From Candidatus Rokuibacteriota bacterium (GTDB lineage: Bacteria > Bacteroidota > Bacteroidia > Flavobacteriales > Flavobacteriaceae): a stretch of 43,148 nt of DNA. The notes below the pieces were generated by a model. That model was not told the origin of the DNA. It saw only the letters and a program-made list of their open reading frames with translations, and did not search any database. Below, piece by piece: positions 1 through 7,363 of the stretch. Within the stretch, counting starts at the first letter, position 1; each line of letters opens with the position of its first letter. Location: the NCBI GenBank assembly GCA_900299425.1, contig OMJU01000021.1, forward strand, positions 1 to 43,148, read 5' to 3'. A program made the translations under genes and the position numbers.

Positions 1-2
1 AG

Positions 3-1046
3 GCGGCCGCAGCGATAGCGGAGGCGGGCACTGCCGTGTATGCTTGGAAAGGCATGAACGAAGAAGAATTTGACTGGTGTATCGAGCAGACCCTCTTCTT
101 TGGAGAAGATCGCCAGCCCCTTAATATGATTCTAGACGATGGTGGAGACCTTACCAATATGGTACTGGATCGCTATCCTGAGCTTGTTGCCGGGATCAGA
201 GGACTCAGCGAAGAAACCACCACTGGAGTACACCGCCTTTACGAGCGCATGGAAAACGGCACCTTGCCCCTTCCTGCGATCAATGTAAACGACAGTGTGA
301 CCAAAAGTAAATTTGACAACAAATACGGATGTAAAGAAAGTGCCGTTGATGCCGTACGTCGCGCCACCGATATCATGCTTGCTGGAAAGCGCGTGGTAGT
401 TTGTGGTTATGGTGATGTGGGTAAAGGAACTGCGGCTTCATTCCGCGGTGCTGGTGCCATTGTAACCGTTACAGAAATCGACCCAATTTGTGCCCTTCAA
501 GCGGCTATGGATGGCTATGCCGTGAAGAAACTAGAGACCGTTATCGATACAGCCGATATCGTAGTAACCGCTACAGGAAATAAAGACATCGTTCAAGGGA
601 CGCATTTTGCCCAGATGAAGGACAAAACCATCGTTTGCAACATCGGTCACTTTGACAATGAAATCGATGTTGCTTGGCTAAAAGCCAATGCCGATGGACC
701 AAAAGTGGAGATCAAACCTCAGGTCGATAAATACACCTTAAATGGAAAAGATATCATCCTTTTAGCCGAAGGTCGTTTGGTAAACCTGGGTTGTGCCACT
801 GGGCATCCAAGTTTTGTGATGAGTAACTCCTTTACAAACCAAACATTGGCCCAAATCGAACTTTGGAATCACACCGATAAGTATGAAAACAAAGTTTATA
901 TGCTCCCTAAGCATTTGGATGAGAAGGTCGCGGCCTTACACCTTGAGAAAATCGGGGTAGAGCTTACCGAGCTACGCTCAGATCAGGCTAAATACATCGG
1001 GGTGACCCGACAAGGGCCATTTAAGCCAGAGTATTACCGATACTAG
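3..1046 (+). CDS. ahcY: Adenosylhomocysteinase (S-adenosyl-L-homocysteine hydrolase), 5'-truncated by window edge
   Basis: Reading frame is open back to base 3 ([17 protein letters not shown]...). Diagnostic AhcY motifs: [46 protein letters not shown]-terminal FKPEYYRY. Confidence 0.98.
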   Translation, partial: AAAAIAEAGTAVYAWKGMNEEEFDWCIEQTLFFGEDRQPLNMILDDGGDLTNMVLDRYPELVAGIRGLSEETTTGVHRLYERMENGTLPLPAINVNDSVTKSKFDNKYGCKESAVDAVRRATDIMLAGKRVVVCGYGDVGKGTAASFRGAGAIVTVTEIDPICALQAAMDGYAVKKLETVIDTADIVVTATGNKDIVQGTHFAQMKDKTIVCNIGHFDNEIDVAWLKANADGPKVEIKPQVDKYTLNGKDIILLAEGRLVNLGCATGHPSFVMSNSFTNQTLAQIELWNHTDKYENKVYMLPKHLDEKVAALHLEKIGVELTELRSDQAKYIGVTRQGPFKPEYYRY

Positions 1047-1155
1047 AACACCTTGGATGCATAAATCCTTGTCGCTGACCGCTTGATACTATTTTTCAGA
1101 CCAGGCACAGGAACCACCGGAAAGGATTCTGTCTTCAAATCACTAAATATTGAAT

Positions 1156-1187
1156 AAAAAAGCCCCGTCATGGACGGGGCTTTTTCT
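1156..1187. terminator. Bidirectional intrinsic terminator between convergent ahcY and rpmA
   Basis: AAAAAGCCCCGTC-ATG-GACGGGGCTTTTT perfect hairpin with A/T tracts on both sides. Confidence 0.9.
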
Positions 1188-1206
1188 TATTGGATTGAAG
1201 TAAGTC

Positions 1207-1470
1207 TTAGGCTTCGCCTTGTGGGACGATGGAAACAAATGATTTTCCGCCTTTCTTCTTTTCAAATTTTACAGTACCGTCCACTTTAGCGTGTAATGTA
1301 TGATCTTTTCCAAGGTATACATTATCTCCTGGATGATGTTGGGTACCACGTTGTCTTACGATGATATTTCCAGCGATTGCCGCTTGGCCACCAAAAATCT
1401 TAACCCCTAGGCGTTTCGATTCTGATTCGCGACCGTTTTTAGAACTACCAACTCCTTTTTTGTGAGCCAT
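1207..1470 (-). CDS. rpmA: 50S ribosomal protein L27
   Basis: [29 protein letters not shown]...IVRQRGTQ is the L27 signature. Confidence 0.98.
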   Translation of the reverse strand: MAHKKGVGSSKNGRESESKRLGVKIFGGQAAIAGNIIVRQRGTQHHPGDNVYLGKDHTLHAKVDGTVKFEKKKGGKSFVSIVPQGEA

Positions 1471-1489
1471 TTTCTTTCGGTTTTATAGG

Positions 1490-2017
1490 TTATACACTTT
1501 TGATTGCCTCGATTAGCTCAGCCTTTTTCATTGAAGAAATTCCGGCAACACCTTTATCCTTAGCAATAGCTTTTAGTTGAGCAACCGTCATTGAATCGTA
1601 ATCTGCAGCTTGATCAGCTTTGGCAGCCTTTGGCGCCTCTGCTTTAGGGGCTGCTTCAGCCTTAGGCGCAGCAGCCTTCGCTTTTGGCGCAGCTTTCTGA
1701 GCACCACTAGCAACAATTCCTTCGATTAGGATTTCAGTGAGTGATTGACGATGACCGTTTTTCTTACGGTATCCTTTTCTGCGTTTCTTTTTAAACACAA
1801 TAACTTTGTCACCCTTAAGGTGCTTCAAGACTTTTGCGCCAACTTGAGCGCCGTCTATAGCCGGGGCGCCAACGGTTACTTTGTCTCCTTCACCAATCAA
1901 AAGAACGTTGTCAAATGACACTTTCGCCCCCTCTTCTTCTGGCAAACGATGGACAAAAACCTTTTGGTCTTTCGCAACTTTAAATTGCTGCCCTGCTATC
2001 TCTACAATTGCATACAT
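1490..2017 (-). CDS. rplU: 50S ribosomal protein L21 with Ala/Lys/Pro linker and C-terminal Rho-N/SAP-like extension
   Basis: [14 protein letters not shown]...[16 protein letters not shown] is L21. An extra ~70 aa follow: [18 protein letters not shown]... then [30 protein letters not shown]. Confidence 0.97.
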   Translation of the reverse strand: MYAIVEIAGQQFKVAKDQKVFVHRLPEEEGAKVSFDNVLLIGEGDKVTVGAPAIDGAQVGAKVLKHLKGDKVIVFKKKRRKGYRKKNGHRQSLTEILIEGIVASGAQKAAPKAKAAAPKAEAAPKAEAPKAAKADQAADYDSMTVAQLKAIAKDKGVAGISSMKKAELIEAIKSV

Positions 2018-2090
2018 AGCGTATCGATTAATTTATTGTTTAACTATTTCCTGAGGCCACAACACAAATCAGCAGAGCCTAAGGCGGGTG

Positions 2091-2121
2091 CAAATATAAT
2101 CGTAATATTTAATACCACAAA
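2091..2121 (-). promoter_or_regulatory. Bacteroidetes-type sigma-A promoter for rplU-rpmA
   Basis: On minus strand: TTTG (2121-2118), N19, TATATTTG (2098-2091), matching the Bacteroidetes -33 TTTG / -7 TAnnTTTG consensus, ~74 nt upstream of the rplU ATG. Confidence 0.75.
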
Positions 2122-2179
2122 GGTATTTTTATCTTAAAGTAAGGCGCAATTGCTCAGGGTTTTAGAAAACATCGCGGCC

Positions 2180-3064
2180 CTACTTCTGTGACTCTTTTGA
2201 GGCTTTGCTTTGATTGGCCAAATACACCCCAAAAAGAACAATAAGTGCGGAAATGCCCTGATACCATCCAAATCGCTCCCCATCAAAAATACCCCATAGA
2301 ACCGATACTATGGGCATGGTGTAAGTCACTGAAGAGGCAAACACAGCACTCGAAATTTGGATCATTTTATTGAATAAAATTTTAGCCAGTGCCGTACCGA
2401 ACAAGGCAAGTATGGCAATATAGCCCGTGGATACTTGTACTTTTGGCATGGTCCAAACTTCACTAAAATAGCCGGTGCCGATCAAAATCAGAAGAGCGGG
2501 GATCACTATTACCACAAAATTACCGGTAGCTATAGCAAGAGGGGATATATCGTTCAGATGCTTTTTTAGGATATTGACATTTAAAGCATACCCCACCGAA
2601 GCCACCAATACCAATATTCCATACCAGTGATTTTGATGCGGATTGATGTGGGCGCCAGCCAAGATCAGCATGGTCGAACCCAGCAGACCAATGAATACCC
2701 CGAGCATTTGTCGGCGGGTTGTATAAATGCTGAATGCCCAATAGCCCAAAACCGCAGTAGCCAGCGGGGTTAGGCTATTAAGAATTGAGGCCACCGCACT
2801 ATCGATATGTTTTTGAGCAAAGGCAAATAAGTAGGCGGGGAAAAACGTACCCACCAGCGCCGATATAGCGATCCACTTCCACTGATGTTTTTTAATCTGT
2901 TTCAGGGTGGGCAATCCTACCGAAAACAGTATGATGGCCGTAAGCACTGTGCGCAGAGACCCAAGCTGAATTTGGGTGAGTCCGACCAAGCCCTTTTTAA
3001 TCAAGATAAAGGAAGTCCCCCATATCAGAGACAACACGATAAGGTATAGCCATTTTTTATCCAT
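2180..3064 (-). CDS. EamA/DMT-family transporter
   Basis: 294 aa with ~10 hydrophobic segments; N-terminal LYLIVLSLIWGTSFILIKKGL is typical of EamA (drug/metabolite transporter) proteins. Confidence 0.9.
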   Translation of the reverse strand: MDKKWLYLIVLSLIWGTSFILIKKGLVGLTQIQLGSLRTVLTAIILFSVGLPTLKQIKKHQWKWIAISALVGTFFPAYLFAFAQKHIDSAVASILNSLTPLATAVLGYWAFSIYTTRRQMLGVFIGLLGSTMLILAGAHINPHQNHWYGILVLVASVGYALNVNILKKHLNDISPLAIATGNFVVIVIPALLILIGTGYFSEVWTMPKVQVSTGYIAILALFGTALAKILFNKMIQISSAVFASSVTYTMPIVSVLWGIFDGERFGWYQGISALIVLFGVYLANQSKASKESQK

Positions 3065-3083
3065 ATATCAATTGCTAACCTAC

Positions 3084-3686
3084 TTATTGCCAACGCAGGG
3101 TTTCCATCATCCTGCGGATATCCTGGCGCACGTAATCTATGGCGGGATACAAGGAATCAAAATTTGGTTTTGTGTTAAAATAGAGCGCGCCGGTTAAAAA
3201 ATGGCGCGTACTGTCTGTGAGGTAAAACTGAGCATGGGAAGCCGCAGGGCCGTCTATTTGATAGTACATGCCGTAAACCTCATGTTCAGGATCTACCAGG
3301 GGCTGCTCCAATATTTCACTGGCCTTGATGGTGTGGTCATAAGTGAGTTTTTGGGCATCGCTAAACAGTTGTGGGAGGTCCCCCTGTATGCCTTGATAGG
3401 TTAAATAGACCGTGGCTCCCATAAATGGATACTCGAGATTAAGAGCACATCGCTCTTTTTTCCGAGGCTCGGCAAATTGATTAAGTTTAAATTCATAAGG
3501 ACAATCTTGCACAAATGTGCCGTAAATCGGTTCGGGAAAATCTAAACGTAAAAATGCCGCAGGTTTGACCACAACAGGCTCCTTGCAAGCCGAAGGTATT
3601 AGTGCTAAAAAACCGAGCATCAAAACCGTGCACAACGACACACCCCAAAAGCTCTTGCGCAAGTAATGACTTATTTTATCAATCAT
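3084..3686 (-). CDS. gldD: Gliding motility lipoprotein GldD
   Basis: Lipobox ...LIPSAC, RLDFPEPIYGTF, position directly after gldE; overlaps gldE by 8 bp. Confidence 0.9.
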   Translation of the reverse strand: MIDKISHYLRKSFWGVSLCTVLMLGFLALIPSACKEPVVVKPAAFLRLDFPEPIYGTFVQDCPYEFKLNQFAEPRKKERCALNLEYPFMGATVYLTYQGIQGDLPQLFSDAQKLTYDHTIKASEILEQPLVDPEHEVYGMYYQIDGPAASHAQFYLTDSTRHFLTGALYFNTKPNFDSLYPAIDYVRQDIRRMMETLRWQ

Positions 3687-4983
3687 TTATGGTCAGCTTT
3701 ATTTGATTTATCCGCTTGCCCTGAAAGGATTCAATCACAAAATGGTAACGCCCAAAAACCACGATTTCGTCTTTTTTTGGAAAACCTTTAGTCAGCTCAA
3801 GGATAAATCCAGCCAAGGACTCTGCTTCTCCCTTGCTTTCCTCAAACTGGTTCGGGTCCTCAAGTTGGATCACCCGATAAAAATCTTTAAGCGGTGTCTT
3901 CCCTTCAAAAATAAAATTGCGATCATCGAGTTTAGAGAACACCAAATCCTCATCGTCAAACTCATCGGTAATTTCCCCCACAATTTCTTCGATGATATCT
4001 TCCAAAGTGATCAGTCCACTGGTACCTCCATACTCATCGACAACAATGGCCAAATGCATTTTCATTTGTTTAAATTCATTGAGCAAATCGTCGAGCTTTT
4101 TATTTTCAGGCACGAAATAAGGCGCCCTTAAGAGTTCTGACCAAGCAAAGTCTTTTTTATCGAAATGAGGCAGTAAGTCTTTGATATATAAAATACCCTT
4201 AATCTGATCAATAGACTCCTGGTAGACGGGAATCCGAGAATAACCGTGCTTTAAAATGTCCTCTAGGACCTGGGTGTAGGATGAAGCGATATCCAATGCA
4301 AATATATCAATCCGGGGGCGCATCACATTTTTTGTGTCCGTTGCTCCAAAAGTTACAATCCCTTGGAGTATTTTTTGCTCGTCATGAGTGGTTTCCTCAT
4401 CCGAAGTCAGCTCAAGGGCTTGACTGAGCTGATCGACACTGATACTGAGCTTTTGTCTTGAAAACTTGCGCTCTAAATAAACCGTCGCGTTGCGCATAGG
4501 TCGGCTCAAAGGGGTGAATAATCCAAAGAGTACTTGAATTGGAAAGGCCATAAACATCGCGAAACGGACTTTATTACGACTGGCATAGACTTTAGGCAAT
4601 ATCTCTCCAAACAACAGGATTAAAAAGGTCACTAAACCGACCTCAATTAAAAATTTCAGCCACTGCGGGTCTATGGACTTAAAAAATGGAGCTGCTACTG
4701 AATCGAACACTAAAACAATAGCGATATTGATCAAATTATTTGCGATCAAAATCGTAGCCAATAAGCGCTTTGGGGTGTCGAGTAGCCGAGCAACAATTTC
4801 CATGCGTTTGCTGCGTTGTACCCCTTCTTCGGGATCAAGGTCGGTACTGCTGAGAGAAAAAAACGCAATTTCTGCCCCAGAAATCAGGGCAGAACAAAAC
4901 AAAAGAAGCAGTATCCCTCCCAGCCATATCAGCTCAGGAAAAGCGAGTGTTGTAAAAATTAAACTCGGGGGCTCTGATTCCAC
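3679..4983 (-). CDS. gldE: Gliding motility-associated protein GldE (CNNM/CorC-like: DUF21 + CBS pair + transporter-associated domain)
   Basis: Four-TM DUF21 N-terminus, VMRPRIDIFALD and GYSRIPVYQESIDQIKGILYIKDLL (CBS), VDEYGGTSGLITLEDIIEEIVGEI; located between ssb and gldD. Confidence 0.92.
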   Translation of the reverse strand: MESEPPSLIFTTLAFPELIWLGGILLLLFCSALISGAEIAFFSLSSTDLDPEEGVQRSKRMEIVARLLDTPKRLLATILIANNLINIAIVLVFDSVAAPFFKSIDPQWLKFLIEVGLVTFLILLFGEILPKVYASRNKVRFAMFMAFPIQVLFGLFTPLSRPMRNATVYLERKFSRQKLSISVDQLSQALELTSDEETTHDEQKILQGIVTFGATDTKNVMRPRIDIFALDIASSYTQVLEDILKHGYSRIPVYQESIDQIKGILYIKDLLPHFDKKDFAWSELLRAPYFVPENKKLDDLLNEFKQMKMHLAIVVDEYGGTSGLITLEDIIEEIVGEITDEFDDEDLVFSKLDDRNFIFEGKTPLKDFYRVIQLEDPNQFEESKGEAESLAGFILELTKGFPKKDEIVVFGRYHFVIESFQGKRINQIKLTIND

Positions 4984-5003
4984 AAATTAAAATTTAAATA
5001 GGC

Positions 5004-5507
5004 TTAAAAGGGCAAATCGTCCTCCAAATCATCGGATTCCGCACTCTGAGCATAGCTATTACTGGGCTCCTGGGCACTCATGCTCATGTCATTTGTCCGA
5101 GTACTACTTGGTTTGACATCAGCCGCACTCAGGCCAGAATCCATATTTGTGCTGCCCATTGAATCACTGCTTTTTGGTGTTAAAAATGTAAAATCGGTGC
5201 ACTGAATTTCGGTACTGTAACGATCATTGCCTTGGTCATCAGTCCATTTACGCGTTTTTAAGCGACCTTCGATATAAATTTTATCTCCCTTTTTTAAATA
5301 TTTTTCACAAACCTCTGCACCCTTATTCCGCACCACTATGTTGTGCCACTCGGTATTGGTGATACGCTCACCTGTAGTTCTATTATTATAGGTTTCATTT
5401 GTCGCTAAAGGAAATCTTCCAATACATCCTCCTCCTTCAAAATAGGTCATTTTTATGGCATCCCCAGTATGACCAATCAACATAACTTTATTCAGCGTTC
5501 CACTCAT
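5004..5507 (-). CDS. ssb: Single-stranded DNA-binding protein
   Basis: OB-fold motifs (NKVMLIGHTG, EWHNIVV, GDKIYIEGRLKTRKW) and acidic C-terminal tip DLEDDLPF. Confidence 0.97.
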   Translation of the reverse strand: MSGTLNKVMLIGHTGDAIKMTYFEGGGCIGRFPLATNETYNNRTTGERITNTEWHNIVVRNKGAEVCEKYLKKGDKIYIEGRLKTRKWTDDQGNDRYSTEIQCTDFTFLTPKSSDSMGSTNMDSGLSAADVKPSSTRTNDMSMSAQEPSNSYAQSAESDDLEDDLPF

Positions 5508-5550
5508 CTTTTTACTTTTTTACAAAATTAACTAAGGCCATCTAATATAA

Positions 5551-6624
5551 CTAATTTTGACGGGTAAAAGGGACTGCTTTCGAAATAAAACGCGCAATTA
5601 TAGCCGGAACAGCCAGGCCTTCAAGCGCAGCTACAGGGTAACTTTTTGGCAGAGTCCCCTCAACAAAACCAAGCCAAAAGACAACCATCAACTTTTTATG
5701 AGTCAAACGGTGTGCCCAGGGCACTGCATTATATTGCTCTAGTGCTTGTATAGAATTGTCAGAGACTTCCAGCATGGCATGGGCTTGTGTTAAAATATAT
5801 TCTTGATCCACTGCTTCCGCTGTCTCTATAAGTGGGAATTCGTATAAATTAGGCCAAATACCTTGATCAGATCGGCGGCGCATCCATATCCCCCCTGTAT
5901 GGTCTTGCAAGACCAAGAAATTATAAAACTCCGTTTTGACTTTAATTTTTTTGATCGATACAGGCAGCCCATGCACTGACCCAGTTGTGTAGGCAACACA
6001 ATGATTGACAAGTGGACACTTCTCACAGTTAGGGTTTTTTGGCACACATTGTAACGCGCCAAACTCCATTATAGCCTGGTTGTAAGTGCCTGGATCATCT
6101 AGGGCCAGTTGTTGGTCAGCCAGCTCTTGAAATCGTTTTATTCCTGCCGTTTCATTTATAGGAAGATCCAGTCCAAACACCCGGCTCAAAACCCGATAAA
6201 CATTGCCATCGACCACCGCTTTGGGCACATCAAAACAAATCGAGGCTATGGCGCTCGCCGTGTAAACACCCACGCCCTTTAGCGACAACAAACCTTCAAA
6301 TGTCTGCGGAAAGATTCCATTGTGATTTTCACTCAACTGCCGGGCAGTATGATGAAGATTTCTAGCTCTGGAATAATATCCTAAGCCCTGCCAAAGCTTA
6401 AGCACTTCTTGTTCACTGGCTTTGGCCAAATCATGCACCGATGGAAAGGCTGAGACAAATTTATTGTAATAGGGCAAACCCTGAACAACCTGTGTTTGTT
6501 GCAATATTATTTCAGAGAGCCAAACTTGGTATGGAACTTTTGCTTGGCGCCACGGCAAGTCACGCTTGTTTTCTAAATACCACGTAACCAGTATTTTATC
6601 TATTCTTCTTTGGGAGGACTTCAC
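5551..6624 (-). CDS. mutY: A/G-specific adenine glycosylase (GTG start)
   Basis: LPWR..VPYQVWLSEIILQQTQV, LKGVGVYTASAIASI, Fe-S cluster C-X6-C-X2-C-X5-C (CVPKNPNCEKCPLVNHC), C-terminal NUDIX-like domain. Confidence 0.97.
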   Translation of the reverse strand: MKSSQRRIDKILVTWYLENKRDLPWRQAKVPYQVWLSEIILQQTQVVQGLPYYNKFVSAFPSVHDLAKASEQEVLKLWQGLGYYSRARNLHHTARQLSENHNGIFPQTFEGLLSLKGVGVYTASAIASICFDVPKAVVDGNVYRVLSRVFGLDLPINETAGIKRFQELADQQLALDDPGTYNQAIMEFGALQCVPKNPNCEKCPLVNHCVAYTTGSVHGLPVSIKKIKVKTEFYNFLVLQDHTGGIWMRRRSDQGIWPNLYEFPLIETAEAVDQEYILTQAHAMLEVSDNSIQALEQYNAVPWAHRLTHKKLMVVFWLGFVEGTLPKSYPVAALEGLAVPAIIARFISKAVPFTRQN

Positions 6625-6669
6625 CTGTCAAAAATAGGCTTTATGTATTTATATTTTAATACTTTACGA

Positions 6670-6702
6670 TTTGATTATTTGATTTTAAAATCCTTATATT
6701 TG
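6670..6702 (+). promoter_or_regulatory. Bacteroidetes-type sigma-A promoter for the HU gene
   Basis: TTTG (6670-6673), N21, TATATTTG (6695-6702); ~60 nt upstream of the HU ATG. Confidence 0.75.
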
Positions 6703-6761
6703 CCTCCTCGAAAATCGAGCCTATCAAACATTAATTATATCATATTTAAAAGTACTTCAGA

Positions 6762-7052
6762 ATGACCAAAGCAGACATTGTCACAGAAATTTCAGAGAAA
6801 CTAGGTTTAGAAAAAGGGGACGTACAGGCTACAGTTGAGGCCTTTATGGGTGAGGTAAAACAATCTTTGGAGTCCGGCGAAAATGTATATTTGCGAGGGT
6901 TTGGAAGCTTCATCATCAAAACGAGAGCGGAAAAAACCGGAAGAAATATTTCTAAAAACACAACGATCAAAATACCAGCCCACAATATCCCTGCATTCAA
7001 ACCGGCAAAAGTTTTTGTAGAAGGCGTAAAGGCTGGCGTTAAAGTCAAATAA
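6762..7052 (+). CDS. HU/IHF-family DNA-binding protein
   Basis: 96 aa: MTKADIVTEISEKLGLEKGDVQATVEAFMGEVKQSL, GFGSFIIKTRAEKTGRNISKNTTIKIPAHNIPAFKPAK. Confidence 0.96.
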   Translation: MTKADIVTEISEKLGLEKGDVQATVEAFMGEVKQSLESGENVYLRGFGSFIIKTRAEKTGRNISKNTTIKIPAHNIPAFKPAKVFVEGVKAGVKVK

Positions 7053-7096
7053 ATATTCATTAGTTCGATCAGTCGAGCGACTAAATCATACACCGT

Positions 7097-7186
7097 ATGC
7101 CAAGTGGTAAAAAAAGAAAAAGACACAAGGTAGCGACGCACAAGCGCAAGAAGCGTAGACGCGCAAACCGCCACAAGAAGAAGTAA
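7097..7186 (+). CDS. 29-aa highly basic protein (MPSGKKRKRHKVATHKRKKRRRANRHKKK); candidate small ribosome/RNA-associated protein
   Basis: Direct translation of ATG CCA AGT GGT AAA ... AAG TAA at 7097-7186. Below the ORF-track length cutoff. Almost entirely K/R/H, between HU and RNase G. Confidence 0.85.
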   Translation: MPSGKKRKRHKVATHKRKKRRRANRHKKK

Positions 7187-7363
7187 TTCAAAATTACTTG
7201 TTCAAACCAATGTTCTTTGACATAGAAATAAGTTCATACAATTTGCTTATTTCTGCAGGCCTATTCAAAATCAACTCTGTTGATTTTGAACCTGTGTTCA
7301 AAATTGTTTAATCCATCCCTTCCTAAACACAGTGTTTTTGGATGGGGATAAAAATTAATTAAC
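7187..7363 (+). promoter_or_regulatory. Structured leader of the RNase G gene with boxA-like motif and competing hairpins
   Basis: TGTTCTTTGACA at 7211-7222; hairpin 7225-7253 (GAAATAAG/CTTATTTC); 12-bp hairpin 7264-7290 (TTCAAAATCAAC-TCT-GTTGATTTTGAA); alternative hairpin 7283-7304 (ATTTTGAA-CCTGTG-TTCAAAAT); CCATCC/GGATGG 7313-7345. Confidence 0.6.

Noticed and set aside
3703-4131. 142-aa plus-strand ORF
   Set aside because: Antisense to gldE, which has clear CBS-domain motifs; composition looks like reverse-frame noise.
6746-7174. 142-aa minus-strand ORF
   Set aside because: Antisense to the HU gene and the small basic ORF; sequence is hydrophobic reverse-frame noise.
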